Part shown: positions 1-6,218 of the stretch, piece by piece
Layout of the letters: every line of letters begins with the position of its first letter
How positions within the stretch are numbered: the first letter of the stretch is position 1
Source: a bacterium
GTDB taxonomy: Bacteria; Zhuqueibacterota; Zhuqueibacteria; Residuimicrobiales; Krinioviventaceae
NCBI GenBank assembly: GCA_024278645.1
Contig: JAJRST010000242.1
Span: 1 to 8,137, forward strand
DNA: 8,137 nucleotides
Direction of reading: 5' to 3'
Notes under the pieces: generated by a model
Database searches by the model: none
Told to the model about the DNA's origin: nothing
The model's input: only the letters and a program-made list of their open reading frames with translations
Translations under genes and position numbers: made by a program

Positions 1-758
1 ATCTGCGTCGACGCCGGAATATCCCCGATTTCATCGAGGAACAACGTGCCGGTATTGGCCAACTCGAACCTGCCGATTCGCTTGGAAATGGCCGAAGTAA
101 AGGCCCCCTTTTCGTGGCCGAACAACTCGCTTTCGATCAGGCTTTCGGAAAGCGCGGCGCAGTTCACTTTGATGAACGGCTTGCCCTTGCGATTGCTCGT
201 ATAATGAATCGCATTGGCGACCAATTCCTTGCCAGTGCCGCTTTCACCGGTGATAAGAACCGTGGAAGCCGAAGCAGCAACCATTTTTATCTGATCGTAG
301 ACATGGCGTATCTGCTCGCTGTTGCCGACAAAGTTCTTAAAGCCAAAGAGTTGATCAATTTGATCCTCAAATACTTTTTTCTCTTCGCGAATATTCTGCG
401 ATTCCAGAATACGGTCTATCAACGGCAGAATTTTCCCAATATCCATCGGCTTTGTGATGTAATCGTAGGCGCCTTTTTTCATCGCCTCGACGGCGCTGTT
501 GACCGAGCTTGCGCCGGTAAAGATGACCACGGCGACCAACGGATTGTGCTCGAGTATTTTTTCCATCAACTCGATGCCGTTCATCTTTGGCATCTGGTAA
601 TCGCAAAAAACGATGCTCGGTTTTTCTTTTAAATATATTGTGTACGCCTCTTCACTATCGGTCGTTGTGAGCACTCCGACATCCTTCTGAGACAACATCT
701 CCTTCATCATACCAAGCAGACCTGGTTCGTCGTCAACTATGAGAATTTTTTTACTCAA
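1..758 (-). CDS. Sigma-54-dependent NtrC-family response regulator, 3' end cut by window edge
   Basis: Two-component transcriptional activator that, when phosphorylated, would use ATP to remodel sigma-54 RNA polymerase at enhancer-dependent promoters. The 252 visible residues show a receiver domain (about 1-120) with acidic pair D9/D10, phospho-acceptor D53 in CDYQMP, T81 and K103. An AAA+ domain follows, with Walker A GESGTGKE (171-178), the sigma-54 contact loop as GAFTSA (218-223) and Walker B GTLFLDEIG (237-245). The rest of the AAA+ domain and any DNA-binding helix-turn-helix lie beyond position 1. Start chosen as TTG at 758-756, because SKKILIVDDE is the normal receiver N-terminus and GGAG sits 7 bases upstream; no ATG lies early enough. 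The loop reads GAFTSA rather than canonical GAFTGA. No histidine kinase is visible nearby. The family is certain; target genes are unknown. The topoisomerase gene lies 201 bases upstream in the same direction. Confidence 0.95.
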   Translation of the reverse strand, partial: MSKKILIVDDEPGLLGMMKEMLSQKDVGVLTTTDSEEAYTIYLKEKPSIVFCDYQMPKMNGIELMEKILEHNPLVAVVIFTGASSVNSAVEAMKKGAYDYITKPMDIGKILPLIDRILESQNIREEKKVFEDQIDQLFGFKNFVGNSEQIRHVYDQIKMVAASASTVLITGESGTGKELVANAIHYTSNRKGKPFIKVNCAALSESLIESELFGHEKGAFTSAISKRIGRFELANTGTLFLDEIGDIPASTQ

Positions 759-959
759 AGTTCCGCTCCATCTGTTAATAGTTCCAAAACAAATCCCTTA
801 CAGACAATCTCCACTGCCTATTGGCAATATAGTCTCAGAACCCCATCCCACAATTATTGCCTCATCAACGAGTTAACGCTGCTCAAAGGGCCGCCCGATG
901 AAGAGTTGAAAGTCATTTCCGGCGCGCAGCGAAAGCAACCGGACGGCGCCCACCTATGT
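759..959. other. Intergenic region between topoisomerase IB and the NtrC-family regulator
   Basis: About 200 bases separate two genes read leftward. It is long enough to hold a separate promoter for the regulator, but I see no convincing -35/-10 pair and no TGGC-N8-TGC sigma-54 promoter. A GC-rich stretch at about 920-948 contains GGCGC and its complement GCGCC, separated by roughly 20 bases. No T-run follows on either strand, so it is not a clear intrinsic terminator for the topoisomerase gene. Confidence 0.5.
766..769 (-). promoter_or_regulatory. Shine-Dalgarno site (GGAG) for the NtrC-family regulator
   Basis: On the minus strand GGAG stands 7 bases before the TTG at 758. It decides that start, since the receiver domain begins there and no ATG is available. 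Confidence 0.7.
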
Positions 960-2726
960 TTAGCTGCTTGTGCTTTCAACCTCGTCCAACTCCGGGTTGA
1001 ATTCTTTATTTTTGACCCATTGAAATTTAAGCCTCAGCGTTTTTGAATAGTAACGTTCCAAAACGTCATAATCAACCCGTAAACCCCAATTATAAAATAC
1101 GCGAGGATCAATATAAGACTTTTGGCTTGTCCCGAGATTCCAGGATCGATTTTCCATGGCGATTGCCATTTGTGCTCTGATTTTTCCCAGGGCGACCTGA
1201 GCCTTTTCCTCTCGGATAATTGTACTCTCTATTCTTGCCAACTTGCTGTTTATTCGTTTCTCATACCGTACTGAAATTTTGCGTTTTTGCTCGTTATTTT
1301 TTGCATTTTTTTTCTTTTCAACGACCTCTTTTCGCAATTTTCTGACGTCCGCCTTTAGCTCCTTTAGTAAATTCTGAATTTTTTTAATACGCTCGCGAGC
1401 CTTTTTTTCTCTTTCCTTGTAGCGTTTTTTTCTTTCGGCCCAGTTTTTTGGCGCTTGTTTTGTGTGGTTGCACAGAATAGCGGCCAGGGTGTTTGCTTTT
1501 GTCGCCGTCGCCCATTTTTTATATTCCGGGTCTTGGGCGACAACGCCTGAACTGTCGAGACTCTCTTTGACCACAGCCGTGGCGTGGTGCGTACGAAACA
1601 CCTTGGCGGAAAGGCCGGGCATGGCTTCGGAGAGAAAGGCGTTCACATTTCTGCTGCTCACATCGTCAAAAAGTTGCGGTTTGTTATAGACCGGGTGCTT
1701 TTTATTGTTTCGGCCGGAGACCGACGGTTTGGCGTTCTCGGCCAATTCCCGGAGATTGGCGCGGACGTGCTCCGGCAGTTCGATCTTTTTATGCCACAAG
1801 ACCGAATCCTTGCCCAGGAAACGAAATTCGACCATGCCGTTGTCATGAATCCTGACATGCTCCGGCCGCAGTGTTGTGGCGCCCACGGTGTCGGCTTCAT
1901 CGGGGTCTTTTTCATCGCCGACGCGAAGGCATAATGTATCTATTAAATAGCACGCTGTGGCAATTCTGCGTATTTTTGGATTTTTATGCACAAGCGCCTC
2001 GCTGATATGCTGACGCACCTCTTCAATTTTAGAAGCCAGCTCGATCGCCTTGTCAAACTTTTGCGCTTCACGCTCCTGCTTTATCGGCGCCGAATCGTGC
2101 AGCCAGATATATTTCAATTTCCCGGAAAGCTTGTCCTCCCATCTCGCCACCCACAAGGAATCCGGCTGCCATACAACCTCCTTCCATTCGGAACGGTCTA
2201 TCTCGGCGTCGGGGCTCAAGTTGAGCGTCACATCCTTTTTGCTCGCCCCTTCTTTCCAGCGTCCGCGCAACGGATGTTTGCCGCGCCCCATAAAGATGCC
2301 GCTGGGTTCGGTCATATAAGTGGCCAACTCGATGCGCTCGCCGTCGGCGATGGCATAGCCAAACATCTCCTTTAATTTTTCACGCAACTCTTTTCTTTTG
2401 GCTGCCAGCGCCTTGCGCTCTTCTTTGGTCATCGCTTCGCGCGCCGCCTTTTCCCGGGCTACGCGCTCATCCAGCTCGGAAAAATCAATTTGATCGAGAG
2501 CGAGAGGCTTTTCGTAACCGAGCGCACGGCTGAAATCCGCCATAAAATTTCGAATAAAGACGAGATCCTCGACATACGGCGTCCCCTTTTTCTTTGCCCA
2601 TGCATAGGCCATCTCTTCCTGCCTGGGCGTAAGCTGAATTTTTTTGCCGTCAATTTTTATGTGCAGTTTCTGATATTCCGGCGGATCGGGGATAATAACC
2701 CCTTTGTGAAGTAATTGTTTAAGCAC
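960..2726 (-). CDS. topIB: DNA topoisomerase IB, large eukaryotic/archaeal type
   Basis: Relaxes positive and negative supercoils by nicking one strand through a 3'-phosphotyrosine link; needs no ATP. The 588 residues follow the nuclear topoisomerase I layout without its N-terminal extension. The first residues (LLHKGVIIPDPPEY) match the start of the nuclear core domain, and the core motif EPSGIFMGRGKHP is at 140-152. The catalytic set is complete: R268 (LCLRVGDEK), K306 (FLGKDS), R378 (KVFRTHHA), H421 (AILCNH) and nucleophile Y538 (SQKSYIDPR). A Lys/Glu-rich coiled-coil linker spans about 428-515, and the C-terminal domain runs to 588. Typical bacterial topoisomerase IB is about 310-350 residues and poxvirus-like, so this form is unexpected. 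Start is GTG at 2726-2724, with AAAGG 7 bases upstream; the next in-frame Met (39) would cut into the core. From memory the wording resembles the Thaumarchaeota enzymes, which suggests inter-domain transfer (unverified). The NtrC-family gene follows in the same direction. Confidence 0.96.
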   Translation of the reverse strand: MLKQLLHKGVIIPDPPEYQKLHIKIDGKKIQLTPRQEEMAYAWAKKKGTPYVEDLVFIRNFMADFSRALGYEKPLALDQIDFSELDERVAREKAAREAMTKEERKALAAKRKELREKLKEMFGYAIADGERIELATYMTEPSGIFMGRGKHPLRGRWKEGASKKDVTLNLSPDAEIDRSEWKEVVWQPDSLWVARWEDKLSGKLKYIWLHDSAPIKQEREAQKFDKAIELASKIEEVRQHISEALVHKNPKIRRIATACYLIDTLCLRVGDEKDPDEADTVGATTLRPEHVRIHDNGMVEFRFLGKDSVLWHKKIELPEHVRANLRELAENAKPSVSGRNNKKHPVYNKPQLFDDVSSRNVNAFLSEAMPGLSAKVFRTHHATAVVKESLDSSGVVAQDPEYKKWATATKANTLAAILCNHTKQAPKNWAERKKRYKEREKKARERIKKIQNLLKELKADVRKLRKEVVEKKKNAKNNEQKRKISVRYEKRINSKLARIESTIIREEKAQVALGKIRAQMAIAMENRSWNLGTSQKSYIDPRVFYNWGLRVDYDVLERYYSKTLRLKFQWVKNKEFNPELDEVESTSS

Positions 2727-2733
2727 GAGTCTA

Positions 2734-2738
2734 CCTTT
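2734..2738 (-). promoter_or_regulatory. Shine-Dalgarno site (AAAGG) supporting the GTG start of topoisomerase IB
   Basis: AAAGG on the minus strand lies 7 bases before GTG at 2726. This supports the non-ATG start that gives a complete core domain. Confidence 0.5.
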
Positions 2739-2853
2739 TTTTCTTCATATCCATTTATTCTCTCCAAAAGACAAGCATCTGTTTTCCAATGGAGAAACGT
2801 CATTTCTTTCTGTTAAATAAATGAGTCAATTTCCTAGGACAGCATCCCTTTGA

Positions 2854-2964
2854 GAGTATAAAACCAAAATGTCAAATAAATAAACTTTTTTTTACTTTTG
2901 CAAGCACTTATTTGTTTTTGGTGCGTTTAATTTAACGACAAAACAATTGATCGTGAGTATAAAA
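2854..2964 (+). repeat. Two direct copies of GAGTATAAAA in the divergent intergenic region
   Basis: GAGTATAAAA occurs at 2854-2863 and again at 2955-2964, 101 bases apart. The second copy overlaps the candidate -10 element of the porX promoter. The repeat could mark two start sites or a regulator site. It could also be chance in AT-rich DNA. Confidence 0.4.
2935..2963 (+). promoter_or_regulatory. Candidate sigma-70-type promoter for the porX operon
   Basis: ACGACA (2935-2940, 4 of 6 to the -35 consensus) is followed after 17 bases by TATAAA (2958-2963, 5 of 6 to the -10 consensus). Transcription would begin near 2970 and give a leader of about 30 bases before the ATG at 3002. An alternative pair, TTGATC (2947-2952) and TACTTT (2970-2975), also has a 17-base spacer but a poorer -10. 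If the host uses Bacteroidota-type promoters (TTTG at -33, TAnnTTTG at -7), this assignment would be wrong. Confidence 0.35.
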
Positions 2965-3001
2965 ATTTGTACTTTTCTGTTTACTAAAAAAGAAAGCTTT
3001 T

Positions 3002-4558
3002 ATGAATCACAACGAAAAGAAAAAAATACTCTGGGTCGACGATGAAATCGATTTGCTCAGACCGCATGTCCTGTTTCTCGAAAACAAAGGATACGATGTC
3101 AAAACGTTGACCAACGCCGAGGATGCCATCGAAATCGTCGCCAAAGAAGATTTTGATATCGTTCTTCTTGATGAAATGCTGCACGGCATGGACGGCCTGA
3201 CGGCCCTGGCCGAACTGAAAGAAATCAGTCCGGGCCTGCCGATCATCATGGTGACCAAGAGCGAAGAAGAGTCGCTCATGGAAGAAGCCATCGGCAGCAA
3301 AATCGACGACTATTTAACCAAACCGGTGAACCCAAGCCAGATTCTGCTCGTCTGTAAAAAAATTCTGGACAAGAGAAAAATAGCCGGGCAGATCATTTCG
3401 CGCGATTACACATCGGAGTTCAGGCAAATCAGCGCCCGCATCATGGGGCCGATGGATTGGCGCGATTGGATTGATATCCACGCCAAATTATCGGAATGGG
3501 ATGTCGAGTTGGATGCACATCCAGACCTCGGCCTGAAGCAGATACTGTATGAACAAAAACGGGACTGCAACGCCGAATTCGGCCGCTTTATCGAAACAAA
3601 TTACCGCGGTTGGCTGCACAGCGATAATGCTCCTCCGCTTTCACCTGATGTGGTGCAACAATTTGTGCTGCCGCATGTGAACGCGGGAAAAAAAACGATA
3701 CTTCTTATTATCGACGCCCTGAGGCTGGATCAATGGCTCATTCTGGAACCGTTGATTCGCAGCTATTTCAAAATATCACGCGATTATTATTATTCAATCT
3801 TGCCAACCGCTACTCCCTACGCTCGTAATGCGATTTTTGCGGGAATGTTCCCCAGCGAAATCGAGAAAAAGATACCCGAGCTTTGGGACGACGACAACGA
3901 AGAGGACGATGTCAGCCGCAATCGCTTCGAGCTGGAGCTTTTGCAAGAGCAGTTGAAGCGCCTGAAAATCGAGCTAAAGCCCGGCCCAAAGTATGCGAAA
4001 ATACTCAACGTTCAAGAGTCCGCGGAAATAAGCCGCAAAATAAACGAGTACAGCGCTTCTCCCCTTTCCGCCATCGTCTTTAATTTTGTGGACATTCTGG
4101 CGCATTCGAGAAGCTCGTCAAAAGTGATAAAGGAAATGATTCCCAACGAAGCCGCCTTTCGCTCCATAACGCGCGCCTGGTTCGAGCACTCGCATCTTTT
4201 TACGGCGCTGCGCAAACTGGCGGCCAACGGCAATACGGTCATCGTCACGTCGGACCACGGCAGCATCCGCGGCCTGCACGGCGCCAAGGTCATCGGCGAC
4301 CGCGAAACTTCCACAAGCCTGCGCTATAAATACGGCAAAAATATCAAAGTGGATCCAAAAGACGCCATGATCATTAACAATCCGTTGGATTATAAATTGC
4401 CGGCCAGGGGCGTTAATACAAATTATATTATTGCCAAGGAAGACAACTATTTTGTCTACCCGACCAATTATCACTATTATTTGAATTATTACGCGGACAG
4501 CTTCCAGCATGGCGGCATCTCGCTGGAAGAAATTGTGCTGCCCATTATAACACTTTAA
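3002..4558 (+). CDS. porX: PorX-type response regulator with PglZ/alkaline-phosphatase-like output domain
   Basis: In Bacteroidota PorX is the response regulator paired with the PorY kinase. It controls type IX secretion genes together with sigma factor SigP, and its output domain has been reported to hydrolyse small oligonucleotides. Here the receiver domain (about 6-125) carries D13/D14, phospho-acceptor D57, T85 and K107. A helical middle section (about 130-225) leads to the PglZ domain (about 230-518). Its expected zinc-site and catalytic residues are visible: D238 in LLIIDALRLD, the TAT nucleophile region at T269-T271, D364 and H368, D418/H419 in VTSDHG, and H503 in FQHGGISLEE. At 518 residues it is normal PorX length. 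The ATG at 3002 is preceded only by a weak AGAAAG. It is the first gene of the rightward run, 21 bases before tsaE. No porY or Por secretion gene is in the window, so a secretion role here is inference. Confidence 0.93.
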   Translation: MNHNEKKKILWVDDEIDLLRPHVLFLENKGYDVKTLTNAEDAIEIVAKEDFDIVLLDEMLHGMDGLTALAELKEISPGLPIIMVTKSEEESLMEEAIGSKIDDYLTKPVNPSQILLVCKKILDKRKIAGQIISRDYTSEFRQISARIMGPMDWRDWIDIHAKLSEWDVELDAHPDLGLKQILYEQKRDCNAEFGRFIETNYRGWLHSDNAPPLSPDVVQQFVLPHVNAGKKTILLIIDALRLDQWLILEPLIRSYFKISRDYYYSILPTATPYARNAIFAGMFPSEIEKKIPELWDDDNEEDDVSRNRFELELLQEQLKRLKIELKPGPKYAKILNVQESAEISRKINEYSASPLSAIVFNFVDILAHSRSSSKVIKEMIPNEAAFRSITRAWFEHSHLFTALRKLAANGNTVIVTSDHGSIRGLHGAKVIGDRETSTSLRYKYGKNIKVDPKDAMIINNPLDYKLPARGVNTNYIIAKEDNYFVYPTNYHYYLNYYADSFQHGGISLEEIVLPIITL

Positions 4559-4579
4559 CCGAAATAGTCGATATTATAG

Positions 4580-5014
4580 TTGCAAAAAATATTGGAAAAG
4601 ACAAGCAAAAGCGCCGAGGAGACTTTTAACCTTGGCTTTGAATTTTCTCAAAAGCTGGCGCCCGGTTCGGTTGTCTGCTTTCGCGGCGACCTTGGCGCCG
4701 GCAAGACGACGTGCATTCAGGGAATTTGCGCGGGGCTGGGTGTATCACAGCCGGTCACCAGCCCCACATTTACGTTGATTAACGAATACAAAGGCCGACT
4801 CCCGGTTTACCATTTTGATTTTTATCGCATCAACGCCGGGTATGAAACATTCGATCTCGGCCTGCACGAATACTTTTTCGGCGACGGCGTCTGTCTCATA
4901 GAATGGCCGGAGGTGATCGCAGAGATTTTGCCCGAGAGACGATTTGAATTTCATTTGCAACTGGATTTCTCGGCCAATGTCAACGTGAGAAGGATTCAAA
5001 TCTATTCTTCATAA
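4580..5014 (+). CDS. tsaE: tRNA threonylcarbamoyladenosine biosynthesis ATPase TsaE
   Basis: ATPase that, with TsaB and TsaD, transfers threonylcarbamoyl to A37 of ANN-decoding tRNAs (t6A) in the cytoplasm. The 144-residue protein has Walker A GDLGAGKTT (36-44), the SPTFTL switch (61-66), the Walker B-region strand YHFDFYR (77-83) and the IEWPE motif (107-111), all diagnostic of the family. Length is normal. The start is uncertain: TTG at 4580 lies directly after an in-frame TAG, so it is the earliest possible start. A second in-frame TTG at 4592 would remove four residues, and neither has a clear Shine-Dalgarno site. The gap to tsaB is 9 bases, so the two partners of one complex are probably co-transcribed. 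Confidence 0.95.
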   Translation: MQKILEKTSKSAEETFNLGFEFSQKLAPGSVVCFRGDLGAGKTTCIQGICAGLGVSQPVTSPTFTLINEYKGRLPVYHFDFYRINAGYETFDLGLHEYFFGDGVCLIEWPEVIAEILPERRFEFHLQLDFSANVNVRRIQIYSS

Positions 5015-5023
5015 AACGGTTTT

Positions 5024-5704
5024 ATGAACTTATTAGCTATTGAAACATCAACACAAATTTGCGCCGTGGCGCTGACCGAGAACGAGCACTTGCTCGCCGA
5101 ACATCGCATCAACATTAAAAATGTTCACGCCGCACGCTTGTTTCCGGTGATACGCGCTGTTTTGGACTCGGCCTCTTTTGAGCAACAGGAGTTGAACGGC
5201 ATCGCCGTCTCCATCGGCCCGGGATCATTCACCGGTCTGCGCATCGGTTTGTCCGCGGCCAAGGGGCTTGCTCTCGGGCTCGGCATTCCGCTCGTCGCCG
5301 TTCCGACATTGCAGGTATTGGCCAGCCAGGCGCCGATTCGGCACGGTCACATTTGTGCTGTTTTGCAAGCGAGAGTCGACGAATACTATGCCGCCGTTTA
5401 CCTGCGGCAGAACTACAAAGACAGACTGATAAAAGAGACGCAGATATACTATCACGATGAACTTTATCAAATCATCCCGGATGACGCCTGTCTGATCGGT
5501 CACACGTCCCGCCTGCAGGAAGTGGATGTGCTGAAGCATGGCTGTTTTTTCGCGCCGCAGGCCGCCGGGCATTTATCCGCTTTTGCCGTGGCTCGAATCG
5601 GCGGCCAAAAGTTGTTGAAAGGCGAGTTTGCAACGCTGGAGACGGTTGAACCCATGTACCATCAGCAGTTTATTGCCGGCAAACCAAAGAAAAGTGTGGT
5701 TTAG
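5024..5704 (+). CDS. tsaB: tRNA threonylcarbamoyladenosine biosynthesis protein TsaB
   Basis: Non-catalytic ASKHA-fold scaffold (YeaZ) that binds TsaD and recruits TsaE in the t6A37 complex. The 226 residues show the N-terminal phosphate-1-like loop LLAIETST (3-10), the family signature SIGPGSFTGLRIG (63-75), and a strand with the pattern VLQARVDEYYAAVY (113-126) where relatives carry ARRGEVY-like sequences. Length fits the family (about 220-240). The ATG at 5024 gives the usual N-terminus but has no Shine-Dalgarno sequence, so translation may be coupled to tsaE, which ends 9 bases upstream. The catalytic partner tsaD is not in the window. rimI follows, a common arrangement. Confidence 0.96.
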   Translation: MNLLAIETSTQICAVALTENEHLLAEHRINIKNVHAARLFPVIRAVLDSASFEQQELNGIAVSIGPGSFTGLRIGLSAAKGLALGLGIPLVAVPTLQVLASQAPIRHGHICAVLQARVDEYYAAVYLRQNYKDRLIKETQIYYHDELYQIIPDDACLIGHTSRLQEVDVLKHGCFFAPQAAGHLSAFAVARIGGQKLLKGEFATLETVEPMYHQQFIAGKPKKSVV

Positions 5705-5747
5705 GATCTAGGGCGAGGCGCACCTGTTGGGAGTTGTTGCGGAAAAA

Positions 5748-6203
5748 ATGATCGACGGTACGCCGTTTTTCATCAGAAAAATGGAAAAGGACGACCTGGA
5801 TTCCGTTTTGAAAATCGAGACCGAGGCGACCTCTTTCCCATGGAGCAAAAAACAGTTCGAAAACGAATTTGACAACTCTTTTTCAACCTTGTATGTTCTT
5901 TGCGCCGATGAAAAGATCGCCGGTTTTACCGTGATTTGGCACGCCGCCGACGAATTGCAAATCGCCAATATCGCCATTGAGACGAGATGCCGGCGCAAGG
6001 GCCTTGCAACCTGGCTGCTGCAAACGGCGATTGCCGAGGGACGGCGACGTCGTATCGCTCATGTTCATCTGGAAGTCAGACGTTCAAATATAAAAGCCGT
6101 TCGGCTCTATCGTAAACTGGGATTTGAAGCAAGCGGCGTCAGAAAAGACTATTACAAGTCGCCTCGGGAAGATGCTTTATTAATGACGGCGACTGTGTTC
6201 TAA
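5748..6203 (+). CDS. rimI: Ribosomal-protein-alanine N-acetyltransferase RimI (GNAT family)
   Basis: GNAT enzyme that in E. coli acetylates the N-terminal alanine of ribosomal protein S18 with acetyl-CoA. Counting from ATG 5748 (151 residues), the N-terminal FFIRKM..DLDSVLKIE and FPW (30-32) are typical of RimI. RRKGLA (82-87) is the acetyl-CoA pyrophosphate loop (R/QxxGxA). E109 in LEVRRSN matches the usual catalytic glutamate, and Y121 in RLYRKLGF is the likely general-acid tyrosine. The DYYKSPREDALLM stretch near the end is also characteristic. Start is ambiguous: TTG at 5727, with GAGG 9 bases upstream, would add seven residues (158 in total). I prefer ATG 5748, which fits the family's usual N-terminus and has GGA close by. 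The neighbour tsaB ends 43 bases upstream. The actual substrate in this organism is inferred. Confidence 0.92.
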   Translation: MIDGTPFFIRKMEKDDLDSVLKIETEATSFPWSKKQFENEFDNSFSTLYVLCADEKIAGFTVIWHAADELQIANIAIETRCRRKGLATWLLQTAIAEGRRRRIAHVHLEVRRSNIKAVRLYRKLGFEASGVRKDYYKSPREDALLMTATVF

Positions 6204-6206
6204 ATT

Positions 6207-6210
6207 GGAG
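6207..6210 (+). promoter_or_regulatory. Shine-Dalgarno site (GGAG) for accD
   Basis: GGAG lies 8 bases before ATG 6219 and directly after the rimI stop codon. It is one of the clearest ribosome binding sites in the window and contrasts with tsaE and tsaB, which have none. Confidence 0.7.
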
Positions 6211-6218
6211 AATATATT

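Larger units (their letters stand above)
2727..3001. other. AT-rich divergent intergenic region between topoisomerase IB and porX
   Basis: This 275-base region separates the leftward topoisomerase gene from the rightward porX run, so promoters for both directions are expected here. It is clearly richer in A+T than the flanking genes. A candidate porX promoter is listed separately. On the minus strand a perfect TTGACA (2875-2870) has no -10 at normal spacing: TATACT at 2860-2855 is only 9 bases away. I therefore cannot assign the topoisomerase promoter. No small ORF with a convincing start or product was seen. Confidence 0.6.

Noticed and set aside
114..632. 172-residue open frame on the plus strand
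   Set aside because: It lies fully antisense to the NtrC-family regulator, whose receiver and AAA+ motifs are unmistakable; the plus-strand translation has no recognisable domain.
918..957. GC-rich inverted segment as a terminator after the topoisomerase gene
   Set aside because: The pairing is short with a loop of about 20 bases, and there is no T-run on either strand, so an intrinsic terminator is not supported.
774..959. Uninterrupted plus-strand frame running through the intergenic region into the topoisomerase 3' end
   Set aside because: No start codon with a ribosome binding site and no recognisable product; it is probably chance in a short stretch.
2855..2875. TTGACA and TATACT on the minus strand as a topoisomerase promoter
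   Set aside because: The spacer is only 9 bases, far from the usual 16-18, and no alternative -10 sits at the correct distance from the TTGACA.
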